Of a DNA stretch of 64,000 nt, positions 51,501 through 64,000 are shown piece by piece. The first letter of the stretch is position 1. Each line of letters starts with the position of its first letter. Source of the stretch: Spirodela intermedia. Taxonomy: Eukaryota > Streptophyta > Magnoliopsida > Alismatales > Araceae. Location of the stretch: contig LR746272.1 in the NCBI GenBank assembly GCA_902729315.2, forward strand, positions 6,511,827 to 6,575,826, written 5' to 3'. The notes under the pieces are model-generated. The model was not told the origin of the DNA. It did not search any database and saw only the letters and a program-made list of their open reading frames with translations. The position numbers and the translations under genes are program-made.

Positions 51501-54500
51501 CATTTTGCTTAATGTCAAACCAAAACATGGAACAGTAAATGGGTTATGCTGCATATCTTCCGGTCCGTTGACGATTCTCAGACATGAAACTCTACTGAAT
51601 AATAATTACTTCACGTCAAGAAGACTTTCAGAAACCTTTCCCAGAAGAAACGTTGACATTCTCTCAAGGCTTATTATTTCAGAATTTGGATAATAGATCG
51701 CTCAAAACTAATTCATGTCAAAGAAAATTTTCTAAATGGTTTATACTTCCAGAACTCTCATGTTTCTCCCACACACGGCGTAAACTTTCAATCAATGCTA
51801 CAGGAATCGTATCTTTGCGGCTCGTGAAGCAGATATGAGGTAAATATTTAATAATGTTCAGATATGGTTGATGAGTCTGCCGCATTTTGCTCAGAATGAA
51901 GGCCATTCCCGTTGGGTTTCAAGATTTCGGTGTACAAGTTTTTAAACCGTACTAATTTGGGTTGGACTGTTTTAAATTTCCAGATTTTCTCGATCAGAAT
52001 TGATTTCCAGGCTAGTAATAAAAAAAATTCATTATTATTCTAAGATTTTGGTTTACATATTTAAAGATATTGCCTTTCCCATTCTTGAAGATAACCATAA
52101 AACAATCTGAATCTCCACCTTTATTTTTTCTCAAGCCATTGGATAATCCCTTCATACTATTTCTTTTCGTTTCTACCAGAAAAGGCCTCACGGGAAGGAC
52201 TCGATCTCTAGTTGCACACATCAAGCTTTAGATTGCTGGTAGGCAATAGAAGCGATTGATCACCCTCAAATTCACCGTTATCTTCTCCGTCCCTGGCCAT
52301 GACCATCTTCTCCATGATCTCGTATAAATTGCTTCATTAAAACAAGTTTGACTCTTTTGTATCTTAGTATGAGAACAACATCAGAAGAACGTGAACTCAA
52401 GAGGGTTGGAACGGACCGTATGCTTCTGTAGGCCCTTTTCCTCCCTAAAATGGAGATGGTAGAAATGTATGTACATTAACAGATCGAAAAATCGATCCCT
52501 TTAGTTACTTCAATCCTTGCCTTATCTGGTCGCTATTGAGTTCTTGGGCTGGATAGAAATGTAATATCATAATGCACACACCATAACATAACACAATTTT
52601 TTTTAATGGTTCAGTCAAGCTTAGACCTACTCTCCTTCTTAATCCTCTTCTAGCAAGTTCACTGGGTTTCTTCCGAACATATGCAAATCGACTTCGAAAG
52701 GCACCAATCGTACCTAATATAAGAAATATGAACAAAATAAGACACGACTCTTCATGCCTGGATGAGACTACTGTGATAAGCTTGGTCTGTTCACTTAATC
52801 TTTAGATATCTCTAGAGTCTCGTTACTTGATGGTGCTTCTATGGTTGTAAGATTGATTCATAGACGCTTACAGATCTTTCATTCTTCTTGGTATTATATA
52901 GGTGTAGCCCTGTGCTGGACCCTGCAAAAAACTACTCATCCAATGGCTAGAAAATGGCCGGTAAAGCCAGTAGAATAAAGAGACAACAGAAACAGTCATA
53001 AAATGAGAGCCAACACTTGAAATCGATTTTTCAATTTCTTTAGATGATGGATGAAACTTATTGATGTAGTGATTGACCTTTATGCTTCCTTAACTTCAAA
53101 TTTTCTAATGACTTCATCACTTTATGGGCTCTCACTTGTTTTTTATTTTCTATTTGACTGACATCAGTTGACATCTATTATGAGAGAGTCGATCCCTCTA
53201 TCCTAATTAAAATTTCTTGAAATAAATCGGATTACTTTCTCCATCTGTTGACTAATACTTTGGATTATCAGGAATTAAAACATTGACTTTGGTTCACAAA
53301 ATCTTCATTTATAGCCCAAAATTCATGAAAGTCGTTTTGTCTAATGATAAAAACGAACTTAATGTAAGGATCATTTGCTACAACAACAAGAATAAGCTGT
53401 CCTTATGCTGAAATGATGTTATCCTTAACTATGGAAGTCAAAATCTCACATTCTTAGTTATCTCCACCTTCTGAAGTTCACTGTTGCACATGAAGGCTAG
53501 ATGGCAACATCTTGAGAGACCAAAGAGACTTTCACATTTGCTCCATAATATATTCATCGAATTCTATTCATAGTATAAGTTCCAAAATCTTATAAGTTAC
53601 GTAAAACATAAAAGTTATGCCTTTAAGATGTGGAAAACAAATATTCGGATAAAATGGGTGAAACTCAACGAGATTCTGTAAATGGTTATGAATTAAAATA
53701 ATGTATTCCATCTTATCATGTTGTTTGATGAATATATTTCAAAGATAGTCATTTTCGCTTGCCTCTTCTCCCTCACCTTAGTTGTTTGGCATGGCCCACC
53801 CTCCCCTTTTTACCTATTAACTATTTCCTTCATTCTCACACAGTATAGAGTCTTATTTACTTTTGTATTTTTTAATCTTCATTAGGGTTAGATATCATTA
53901 AATATCAGCATAGCCAATTATATATTCACGGCTAATACTCTGATGACTCTCCTCCTTCGTCCGTTATGATCAGTTTCCTCTTATTTCTCACGCAAAAATG
54001 AATCCATTAAATTAAAAATCGCTAGAAACCTGTATAAATTCGTTTTGACAGGTACATGCTATCTTAACATAAATTCCATCTATAATAACCGCCTACTGTC
54101 ACCATTATCTCACAAAATTCTTTAGTATCAATATAAGTATTATGATTGTCGTCTTCCTCAATATCTACACAATATTAAATTTTTCATTCCAAAGACGTTG
54201 CTAGACAATGACTCGTGAAAGACATTCTATCCTTCTCCATCCTTCCAGTCATCGACAACCTACCTTTGAGAAATCCCTTCTCCATCCCCTATCCCCTCTC
54301 CCCAACGCTTCCTCCACTAAAATCGCCTGCAACCCCCAGATGCGACTCTGCGCCTTTTAAATCGTTTCTTCGCCTTGTTATATGGCTCGTTAAGCCTAGA
54401 TGCAGCCACACTGTAAAACCCACCTACGTGGAGACCTAGGCATCTGTCACGCCATCCATTCGAATTCTTCCCTCAAATTTCTATTGTCATTGTCAACACC

Positions 54501-54767
54501 TTTATAATCCTCATCCACACCATCCCTCTAAAAACATAGTTGTGTTGTCCTTCCATTCCTATTTTTCTTGATGCCGAAATGGACATCAAGATAACACATT
54601 CCGCATTTTCCTTTTCAAAATTGAGAGATTTCATGTTTTACGTGTATGTTCGTATTGAACAAGGTTGCAGTAAAATTGAGCTATTTTTGCATCTTTTGTT
54701 ACAATATGAAAGCAAAAGGCTGGATAAGGCTATTTATCTTCTGGTGGCCCGTTACTTCCCGAGAAAC

Positions 54768-54968
54768 TACTTGATTTCTGATGAGTATTCCTTCAAGCAC
54801 CCGTCATGTATATGTAACCGTTGGCCATCATGTCATGCGGGTAGAGGAGTGTGATCCATCACTTATGTACTTGATTGCTGATCAGTATTCCTTCAAAGCA
54901 CTGGTCATCTTTCGAAGCCCTCGGCCATCATATCACGCGGGTAGAGCGATATGACAGATCACGCATGG
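54768..54968. repeat. Diverged 100-bp tandem duplication
   Basis: CTTGATTTCTGATGAGTATT at about 54769 returns as CTTGATTGCTGATCAGTATT 100 bp later, and both are followed by related TTCCTTCAA--CAC and GGCCATCAT-TCA-GCGGGTAGA blocks. Confidence 0.8.
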
Positions 54969-56406
54969 GAAGCGTCTCAATCACCCCTTCAGCATAATTC
55001 TACGATCGCCCATGCATCCTGTTTCCCTCTAATTCATGATTATAGTGTTGTGTTCGGAGAGGTAAAAATACGAGGTCTAAGCTAGTTCCTAAAACATACT
55101 TTATGTTGCTTCATCAAAAACAAAATAGTCACCAATAAGATTGGCTCATCGAGTATTCCAAGAATATTCTTCTAGTTTTGAGGATAGTTTTAATGGAGGA
55201 CTAAATAAAAGAACCACACGCCCAATTTTAAAATAATAGACAAGCATTCTACCATGACGGAGATGAAAATCTAGCTAAGTAAAATATTTTAAGGCTGTGG
55301 GATAGCAAATGTTTTCGCGTCGGTGACAGTAACTCAATTGTTACTGAATGATTCTACCATGTGAGAGGAAGAAAACCCATCAGAGGAGATGGGCTGATAC
55401 CATTTAACTAAATGCTATTTTTCTGGGATTTAGGAAGCATTATCTAGTTAAGATCCAAAGAAAGCTCCAAAAATGAGTTATATTCGGGGTGGGTCTCCGT
55501 AAGCTTCCCGAACTCCCGCAGATTTTCATGTTGCTCAGAGAATTATATAAATAGTACTCTCTGATAGATAGTAACACAAGGGTGAGAGACGCTTTGAAAG
55601 GAGACATGAGCGTTTAATTGCCGTGAGGGTGCTCTGATGGAAGTTGCGAGTTGCCATGAGGCGCTGAAACACCGCCGACCTTAGTAGATGAATTCCGAGG
55701 AACGTTTGAGTTGGAAGTTCTAATCTATAGCGTAGCTGGATAAGCACGAAGAAGCGCTGGTTTCTATTGTTTGACTTTTCTATTTAGTTTTAATGTTCAA
55801 CGCTGAAAAGTCTGAAATGACAGCCCTCCATCCCAGCCACGTTGACCATGGATTTGTTCACCTCGGGATTTATTTCTCCCTTCTGACCACCCTTCTGTGA
55901 GCTCGGTAAGCCAATTCGCTGATGTGTACGAGCGCTCTTTTGTGAATATATTGCAAAATCCTCGGTGTATTGGATCATGGGTACTTGATTTGCGCTCTTC
56001 TCACGGACGGTCGATCCGATTCAACTCTGAGTTGCATGTCTGGTCGCCCGATCTTTCACCGTTGACATGGCGTTGAAACCTTGTCGTATTCCCTCGGTTG
56101 CGCGGTAGAAACTGAAGGTAACCCACAGAAGTCGGTCCTTTCGGATCTCCGCGATAGGAACGACAAGTTTATCTGACGCTTAGGAATATTCCCACCTCTT
56201 CGTTCCTTTCTCACTCGGAGGCTTCACGTTGAAGATTATCTTTTTGGAGAACAGGCTGTTGGTTGATGGAGAGGGGATAGCGTGAGGATAACTCAAAAGG
56301 GCTCAACGGACATGTGTACCTTCCTTTCTGGAGTCTCTCACGGGACGGCCCTGCCAATGAGGGGGGGTTCCTTGTCGTCTTCTCTCTCTCTCCCCAATCC
56401 AAACTG

Positions 56407-56414
56407 TATAAATA
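56407..56414 (+). promoter_or_regulatory. TATA box of nuclease copy 2
   Basis: TATAAATA, 72 bp before the ATG, preceded by AACTG. The same AAACTGTATAAATA context stands before copy 3. The spacing allows a 5' UTR of about 40 bases. Confidence 0.75.
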
Positions 56415-56478
56415 CTTCCAGTGGATTGGGGAATTAGGAAAACTGCGGTCGGTGTTGACTCTGGAGGCGAAGGAGATC

Positions 56479-59400
56479 ATGGGTTCTATCTCGTGTGTCC
56501 TCCCTATCCTCTTCCTAGTGGTTTCTCTCTCTATCAGTTCTACGGACGGATGGGGCAAGTTGGGCCACTTCATGGTCTGCAAGATCACAGAGGTGCCCAC
56601 TTTCATTCCCCCTCCTCTCCATCTCTTCGGATCCCTTTTCTCCTCGTCTCATCGCTAAAACGCGAGATTTTCTCCGCTGGGATTTCTACAGAAGTACCTG
56701 TCGGAGAACGCGACGAGGGCGGTGGTGGATCTCCTCCCGCCGGTCGCCGGCGGCGAGCTGGCGGCGGTGTGCTCGTGGGCCGACGAGGTGCGGTTCCGCT
56801 ACCGCTGGTCCAGTCCACTCCACTACGCTAACACACCGGGGGTGTGCGACTTCACGGTCAAAAGTAATGCTCCCCTCCCTTACCGCCCCGGAGATCAAAC
56901 CATCCGTTCGATCGATTAACTTGCTCCCCAAGCGTTCCTCAAAGTCCGATATGCGAGGCGAATTCCTAATTGGATTTCAGAGGCTTCTTCCTAACCGGGT
57001 TGAGAACGGCAGTCGCTGGTATAGCCATTGCTACTGACCTTACCAGTACTGCGATTTGGATTCAGTCAACAATAGATCTAGGATGCTGACAGGGCCTTTG
57101 AGGATCGGACGGTAGTAATTTTTCAACGTGAGTGATGGGTCTGGTCAACGGGGACGGGGATAAGCATACCGGTGCCATGAGGGAACAGGGCCCCGGCCTT
57201 ATCTGAGCGGGCCTAAGATGAATCAGGGCTGCGAGAGTAGCCTCGTCAACGGGTTCAAGGATGTCGTTGATGAATTGAGTCCTTACCCAGCTATAACTTC
57301 GCGGTGAAGTTCGTGGGCGTCCACACGAAGGAGCTGTAAATTAAGAGTGTTAGAGGTTCCATATAGAATCTTTGTTGACCAGAAGAATATCCATTTAGGT
57401 TTTCACAATTAATCGATAGATTTTGTGGTTGACCCCATTTGTTGTGGAAGACTAGGGACGGAACTATTGGGCTGCCTTTGGCCACATCGTTCAGCACTCA
57501 GGGCGTGAAAGGATGTTCTTCACTGGATGGGTTTATTTGCGTTTTTCCCATTTAATGTTATTTATTGCAAGATGCTTAAATTACAACGACTACCGTTCTA
57601 ATTTCCAAGATTTTAATCCTCCACACATAACACATAGTAATCGTTTTCGTTATATAGTTGCTTACTGTCGTTAAATACCAGATTTTTGTTTCATATTTGT
57701 GACATTTTTTGGAATATATAAAAACTTTTTATACTGATGAAAACCTCCCCGCCCCCCGCCCAAAAAAAAGAAAAAAAAGAAAAAAAAGAAAAAAAAGAGG
57801 AGAAAAACAACCCAAAACACTTCCAGTCCTATTTGTGCAGCTCAGAACCCAAACCTTATCCACGCCCATTCCCCTTCTGTCGGCCATCTCCCGCACCTAT
57901 CCGGTAACCCGCGTCGCCACGCTTTCCACTTCCTCAGGCCGTCTACAGTCTCTTTCGTGCAGGGGGTGGATGTAAAGTTCAAAGATTATTAGGAGTGGAG
58001 AGTCGTTGAGAATTCCCGTGTAGGTTGAAACCACATCGAGCTTTCATTTCCCCTGCTGCCCATCAATTACGACTCCCTCAACTACATTTGGGCCGTCGAA
58101 GATCCCTGGTAGAGTACTGCATGGCCCTGTAAAATGCTTTGTTATGTTTCTTGAAGGGGACTGCCACAATGCGAAGAGGACGCAGAATATGTGTGTGGTG
58201 GGAGCCATCAACAACTACACGGCACAGCTCCGCACCTACGGAAAGTCTTCCAGTGGATGTAAGACAAGTCTCAGACTGATCATCCATAGAGAAGCAAATA
58301 TGAGTCGGTATACACGCTGATTAGTTCCATCACATGCTGGTTTGCATAACCAGATAACCTGACAGAGAGCCTGATGTTCCTCGCTCACTTCATGGGGGAC
58401 ATCCACCAGCCTCTGCATGTCGGGTTCCTCGACGACGAAGGTGGGAACACCATTCTCGTCCGGTGGTACAGGAGGAAGACCAACCTTCACCATGTGAGCA
58501 CTGTCCTCTGTTGGAAGTCTATTTCGTCTCTATCCGAGGGGGAGAGAGAGAGACTAACACCATGTGTTTTGTCGCTGTTTCAGGTGTGGGACGTGAGCAT
58601 GATTGAGACGGCTATGAAGGACTTCTACAACAAAGACGAGAACATCATGATAGAAAGTATCGAGAGGAACATCACCGTAAGTAAGAAAGAATTAGTCGAT
58701 GTGCCAGTGAACTCGTCGATCAAGGCCGCAACGTTAGAGTAGTAGAGTTAAATGAGTTGCATCTATGATACTGTTTCTTCCATTAAAGTTTCTTCCATCC
58801 TTCTGAGTTGCATGCGAAAATTTCTCATCCATGTGAACATATTTCATAAGTCGACCAACATTAGAAATACAGTAACTAAAATAGTTTCAAGTAAAAAGGC
58901 TCTAACTAACTGTACAGACTACAACAACTTAGTGTATTAATCTGAAATAGACTGCTAGATTTATTTACGACCAACTTATCTGTCACATTTCTATATATTT
59001 AGTTAATACTCGAAGGTCATCATCAGACATCTTTACCTCATCGTAAAATTAATTGCTCTTATTACATTTAATAATTTGATTTCCTATGGTTTTCTTATCG
59101 TCATAGATGAGTATTATCCATTTTGAGCAAGTCTTACATCAGATCCTATTCTTCCTTTTCAGGGTAACTGGGCGGATGATATTGTTGATTGGGAGACGTG
59201 TAATAGAAAGACTGTGACTTGTGCACCCCAGTACGTGATAGAAACCTCAAAAATTCCTGACATTTACACTACAATATAATGAAGCAGATACAAACCAACT
59301 GTTGCATATTTTTCAATTAAATAAGAAATTGTTCTTAAACTGACAGGTACGCGTCTGAGAGCATTGACCTATCTTGTAAGTATGCATACAAGGATGTAGA

Positions 59401-59639
59401 GCAAAACACAACATTGACAGGTACATGCTCCAGAAAAAAATACCGATTTTTTAGTATTGATATTTCTATTTATGTCACTAAGCGAAAATGCCTGATCTTA
59501 TGCAGATGACTATTTCTTCTCCCGATACCCAATTATGGAGAAGAGGATTGCACAGGCTGGGTTGAGATTGGCCACATTGCTCAACAGCATATTCGATCCA
59601 AGTTTTAACTCAATAAATCCTGGGTTGCAGATTGCATGA
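56479..59639 (+). CDS. S1/P1-type zinc endonuclease, copy 2
   Basis: Eight exons: 56479-56592, 56692-56863, 58157-58258, 58354-58493, 58584-58676, 59163-59230, 59347-59420 and 59506-59639; phases agree; product 298 residues. A signal peptide (1-24) precedes WGKLGH (zinc ligands Trp25 and His30). Further ligands: Asp69 (CSWAD), His82 (LHY), His141, Asp145 and His151 (HFMGDIHQPLH), His175 and Asp179 (NLHHVWD). Spacing between ligands is identical to copy 1. Copy 1's exons 4 and 5 are one exon here (58354-58493): the intron between HQ and PLH is absent. Intron 2 is 1.3 kb. The C-terminus carries an extra Ser/Asn-rich tail after LLNSIF. Role as for copy 1: secreted or vacuolar digestion of single-stranded nucleic acid. 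The acceptor of exon 3 (TTGAAG) is weak but gives the conserved RDCHN. Confidence 0.92.
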
Positions 59640-60221
59640 ACTTCGTATCATTCTTGTTCAGTTCTTCTATCTTTTTGCGTTTTGATCTATGTTAAACGAA
59701 TAATGAAATGTTGAATCTTCTGTGGATAATAAATAAGGTTTCGATGTGGATATCAATAAATTATAAAAGGGATTTACACCTGTAACAAATCCCGGTTGTA
59801 AATCATTTAGTATATTTTTTCACTGCCATTTCTTCTTAGTAAAATCATCGCACTGTAGCAAAGAAAAGTTATTACAAAGCTTTATGAGCGACTATCTGAC
59901 TAGTATAGTCCACTAAAACTCAGGATAAACTCAACACAAGCTTTGGGAAGGGAGTACCTAATCCTGGATGAAACTATTATTGTACAATGTATTATGTAGA
60001 CACATCATCATTCTAAACCAATTAGTAATGGACATGATTCTCTAACATCATTATAAAAAAAAATTAAATGTGAAAAGAGATGCTCAAATATCTGGAATAA
60101 TTTTCAACAACCTACTTTAGAGACTTTTCTAAATAAGTTTTTCATATAGAATAATGTGTAGAAGGAACCCGAAATAAATCAAAAATAAAAATCTAATACT
60201 TAGTAAGGTTTTCACCAATTC

Positions 60222-61000
60222 ATGAAAATGCGTGCATTGATTATAAAAGTTACGAAAAAAGCCAAGGATCTCGCACAACTATCTCTTTCTGATTTGTTAC
60301 GTTCCTTGCTGGCATGTGAGATGGGTCTAGAAAAATTTGTTATGAGTGAAGAAAAATCAATTAGGAAATCAATGGTCTTGAAATCCTCCGAAGTTAAAGA
60401 TGGAGAAGAGACCTCAGAGGATGAAGAATATTCGAAGAGATCGTCATGTTGACTCGGAGACTTAAAAGATTTCTTGTTAGAAAGGGGAACACATTTTTAA
60501 TAAAGTCTAAAAAATTTCTTGTTGCTATTACTGATGAATTTAAAAATGAGCTAATAAATTTTGAGTGGAGAAAACAAAGTCACTTGAAGGCTGTTTACCT
60601 AAAGCTCAAGTGTGATAAAAATAAAAACAACGCAATTATGGTGACCTGGAGTGATGGAGATGAATCTTCATTGAAAACAAAGCAAATGTTTGCTTTGCAG
60701 CCCATGAGCAGGAGGTAAAATACTTACCCATTGATGAAATGTCTACAGAGGAATCGAATGATTTCACTGCTGATTTTGAACGTGCACTAGATTTTGTTAA
60801 ATTTGAACTGAAACTTTTTTAGGAAGAAAAGTAGTTTCCTATAAGAAAATCTGAAATCTCTTTCTTAGAAATTAGAAGTCAGTCAAAAGTATGTAGAAAT
60901 TCAGAAATCACAAAATAATAAATTTTCCAAGGAAAATATGGATCTTAGATCACAATTGGATAAAAACATAAGGTTCCTTCTGTTGAAACTGTCATATATC
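60222..61000 (+). mobile_element. Copia gag remnant
   Basis: Open fragments 60222-60452 and 60446-60718 overlap by a frameshift. They resemble the copia gag (UBN2 type): VTKKAKDLAQLSLSDLLRSL, an acidic stretch with EETSEDEEYS, then MLTRRLKRFL. After that comes HLKAVYLKLK, at the place of the CCHC knuckle whose cysteines are lost, and IMVTWSDGDESS (usually ATWDDSDESS). No pol domains or LTRs were recognised nearby. Confidence 0.75.
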
Positions 61001-62337
61001 TGATATATGTGCATAAAGAAAATGCAAAATTAAAATTTTATTTTCTGAAATTTAGCAACAATTAGTAGAAATTGGAGATTTTTTTTGAAACCATAGGTAT
61101 ATAACTAGATAATGAATTAGGTATGCTAGTTGGGCGGGAGAAAAGAAAAATCAAAAACAGAAAATCTTAGTCATAAAATTCTCTTATGAAATGAAAAGTA
61201 ATTCAAGTAAATGACTTCTAATTTTCACCAACAATGAACTTATAATATAAACTGAGCTTGATATATATTTCATACATCCATTGAAATTTTTCATTACTCC
61301 ATTCAATGGCTAATTTTAAATACTGAAATATCAAATTTATTCAGATATGAATCTCGTCTTCCTACTTAAAAGAATAGTGTCATGATTTTGTGAGGAGGTA
61401 GAAACGGATCTCACGATTTTTCTTCAAACCTAAATTGAAGTATTAGAAATTACTTTCAAATTTATGAGTTTGCTTGGCTCACCACTTGAAAATGGAAAAT
61501 AATGTGGTCCCTGAATTAGTAATTGAGGATAGCAATATACTCTAGTATTATCTAGCGGTGAGTTCCTACAACCATTAACAACATTATTAAAACAAGGAAA
61601 AATTTTGAGGAAGAAAAATCTAGGGAGGACACTATAATTGAACTAATGTGACCTACATAAGAAGGCATGATTTATCAAGTATTCTGCCTACCTTAAATGT
61701 ATAATGTTTTTAAAAAATATTGAATGATATTTTTTAGACAAATATCCAATAATTAAAAATTGTACCAAAAAAATATTAATGATTTTTAGTTTTATCCAAA
61801 GTATTACATGTGGTTGAAGGATCAGTAAAAAAAATAAGAGAACTGATGAGAAATGTGGATCATGGTTTCTATTGTTATCAGTTATTATTCTTTTCTTAAA
61901 ACCATTGAACTCTACATGATTGGAAAGTGTATTAACCATCTGACTTAAAATGAATTCACCATACGTAAATTGGATCTGCCCAATTAAGCTCAAATTTTAA
62001 TCATTTGTTTCCATTAGACCTAAGTGCTTTCTTGCACGAAGCAGGTTTGTCATATGATGTATTGCTGAAGATGGAGACGTGAATAACCCAAGAAGACACT
62101 ACTTTATCAAGAAGACGCATTACATGGAAAACGAAACCTGAAACTGTATTGAAGGTAATAATGAGTTCCGAGCTCCTCATGCAAAGAAAATGGACATTGG
62201 GTGGGGTACAGTGGATGGCTGTATTGACAAGTTTGACCAATCATCTTTAATTTTGTGAACATTATAACAACAGACACCCAGGCTATCATAACAAAAGATG
62301 TAATTTTAATTAATATGAAGGATGGTTGATAACTAAA

Positions 62338-62680
62338 TTGATCCTTTGAAAAATTACTCCAATGCAACTCGAAGCGTTTAACAAACCCATCAAACTCGAT
62401 TGGCTTAACGAAGAGAATTCAGAGCACAAAGACTTGTGTTGGAGAAAAGTTAACAGAGGATGGCACTAGACGCCCACCGAAATCCCTTCTTTTTTCTGAT
62501 ATAACTACATTGATCCTTCGACAGATGACTCCAATGCAAGTCGATGTTTCAAAAGGTCCGTGTAGACCCCCTTGTCTTTATAGAACGAGAATTCAGAGCA
62601 CAGAAGACTTGCCTTGCAGATTAAATTAACAGAAGATGGCATTAAAAACGCCCTCCAAAATGTCTTCTTTTCCTGTTACT
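62338..62680. repeat. Diverged 172-bp tandem duplication
   Basis: TTGATCCTTTGAAAAATTAC at 62338 returns as TTGATCCTTCGACAGATGAC at 62510. Shared blocks follow: ACTCCAATGCAA-TCGA, then GAGAATTCAGAGCACA, then TTAACAGA-GATGGCA. Confidence 0.75.
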
Positions 62681-63697
62681 TCATCCAAGTCATTTTGCAT
62701 TCGTCATTGTTTCCTAGTTTAGTCGCCTGCAGAAGCTCAGTCCTCTTGATGACCTCCAGAGACAAGGTCGTCCAAGCAAGAAGAGGCCCTCTTCCTCCCA
62801 GGCATTACCAATTAGACGGTCTATAGTGGGCATGAGCAGTCCGTTCTCTCTCATCCGTTAATGTATAATGATTTACTAATATTGTAATAAGGTTGATTAC
62901 ATTAAATTATATTTGATGGGTTTCTTATTGGCTTCAATTGAATTTCTTTTGATATAATTTCATTTAGTTTAAGATCAAGATATCTATAAATAACGGGTTG
63001 CGTATTGTTAGGCAGTTAAATTACTGTCATGCATTGAAATTGGTTTTGCTTGTCTTCCCATGGATGCTTCGGTTTATCACTACTTTATTCTGTCTTTTTG
63101 TTCATCTGGTTCAATCTCCATCAGGGTGTTGAGAGAGGACAGGGACGGAACAATCTTCTGATTTTTAAGAGAAGCATATTCACTGTAGAATTATAATTTA
63201 AGAGCATCGATTGGGCTTGGATTGGATGACGGATAGAGCAAGAACTGGGTGAGACCCTAAAGAAGATACACATGTTAGAAGAAGGATAAAGAGAGAAACT
63301 ATCCATGCTTTAGATGGAAATTGTCCTATAGGAAAATGGAAGGACGGGAGAGAGAGAGAAAGGTAATATCCAACAGATTTACTCAATAAGAGACTCGTCT
63401 CGGACTCACATATTCGCATAAATTCCTAGCGTGTCGACTGGTTCGTGAAAGATGACACCTAGCTCGTCCTTTAAGGAAAGAAATCCCCCAGGATTTTCTT
63501 CCTTTTTCAGCGATCAGATATGAACCCCGATAGCCAATAACATCTCTCAACGCATGTTGAGAACTTAATACGGTGAAAATCAATGGTTTGCATATTTGTT
63601 TTAGTGCGGACGCTCTCTCTCTCTCTCCCCACAGCCATCTATCTGTCCGGATCTCTCCTGTATACTCCCTATCCTCGACGGCGTCGCCTCAAAACTG

Positions 63698-63705
63698 TAT
63701 AAATA
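63698..63705 (+). promoter_or_regulatory. TATA box of nuclease copy 3
   Basis: TATAAATA in the same AAACTG context as copy 2, 56 bp before the ATG; a CT tract lies about 70 bp further upstream. Confidence 0.75.
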
Positions 63706-63753
63706 TGTGGAACCGACGTCTCTGAAACTATCAAAGGACGGACCAAGGTCGAG

Positions 63754-64000
63754 ATGGGTTTCTTCTGGCGCTTGCTCCCGGTCTTCCTTGCCTATTTCTC
63801 CATAGGCAGAATAGATGCCTGGGGTAGGGAAGGCCATTTCATGGTTTGCAAGATTGCAGAGGTCCCAGAACTTTGTGGCTTATGCCTCACCTCCAGATCT
63901 TTTTTCTGCCTGCTTCCTAACCGAAGAGGATTTTACTGGTTTCTCTTCCCGCAGAAGTTCTTGACGGAGAACGCGAGGGAAGCGGTGGCGAATCTACTGC
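63754..64000 (+). CDS. S1/P1-type zinc endonuclease, copy 3 (5' part; continues past window)
   Basis: Exon 1 is 63754-63861, and exon 2 starts at 63955 and runs off the window. The start encodes a hydrophobic signal peptide (1-22), then WGREGH (Trp23 and His28, the first two zinc ligands) and FMVCKIAE, which is nearly the same as copy 2's FMVCKITE. Exon 2 begins KFLTENAREAVANLL, parallel to copy 2's KYLSENATRAVVDLL. The first two exons are intact; the rest cannot be judged. Confidence 0.88.
   Translation, partial: MGFFWRLLPVFLAYFSIGRIDAWGREGHFMVCKIAEVPELCGLCLTSRSFFCLLPNRRGFYWFLFPQKFLTENAREAVANLL

Larger units (their letters stand above)
50695..56478. other. Intergenic between divergent nuclease genes
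   Basis: About 5.8 kb with no recognisable gene. Contains a CT-linked minisatellite (51186-51500), a diverged 100-bp duplication (54768-54968), AT-rich sequence between, and the promoter region of copy 2 from about 55800, which has several TTGAC/GTCAA motifs and a TATA box at 56407. Confidence 0.6.
59640..63753. other. Intergenic between tandem nuclease copies 2 and 3
   Basis: About 4.1 kb, AT-rich. Contains a copia gag remnant (60222-61000), a diverged duplication (62338-62680) and the promoter region of copy 3. Minus-strand short frames at 61688-62367 show no recognisable domain. Confidence 0.6.

Noticed and set aside
57709-57975. 88-codon plus-strand frame rich in Lys
   Set aside because: Caused by an A-rich tract in intron 2 of nuclease copy 2.

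Overview
This is plant nuclear DNA. Genes have many GT-AG introns, and the protein families are plant ones: a DUF1639 protein, a CRK-type receptor-like cytoplasmic kinase, a BEE/HBI1-type bHLH factor and Trp-start S1/P1 nucleases. Degenerate Ty1/copia retrotransposons lie between the genes. GC-rich first exons next to AT-rich intergenic DNA, with many CT/GA microsatellites, fit an angiosperm and perhaps a monocot; I cannot name the species. Exon coordinates come from reading splice sites and checking that the reading frame stays open. No transcript data were used.

Layout: (1) 1-453 +, last exons of a DUF1639 gene. (2) 2258-4912 +, a receptor-like cytoplasmic kinase whose frame is broken by TAG at 4025-4027. 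(3) 7021-12066, a degenerate copia element on the minus strand with one whole 163-bp LTR, a primer-binding site and a stub of the other LTR. (4) 14509-19957 +, an 8-exon alpha/beta-hydrolase of the methylesterase type. (5) About 13 kb of AT-rich DNA without a recognisable gene, holding several repeats. (6) 33441-35062 +, a 5-exon bHLH factor. (7) 37207-46332 +, a 10-exon membrane protein like the N-terminal half of ZnT5/Msc2/MTP12 zinc transporters, without the cation-efflux domain. (8) 46599-47640, a second copia remnant (minus). (9) 49082-50694 -, 56479-59639 + and 63754 to the window end +: three S1/P1-type nuclease genes. The first two are complete and keep all nine expected zinc ligands; the third runs off the window. 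(10) 60222-61000, a copia gag remnant (plus) between the last two nucleases.

The genes form no operon-like unit. The clearest functional grouping is the nuclease cluster, a local family expansion with one inverted member and two tandem members. The window also holds minisatellites with periods of 42, 50, 85-90 and 112 bp, some perfect hairpins, and CT tracts that repeatedly sit just downstream of 5' splice sites. I found no CRISPR array, rRNA or convincing tRNA, and no clear evidence of a wholly new system.
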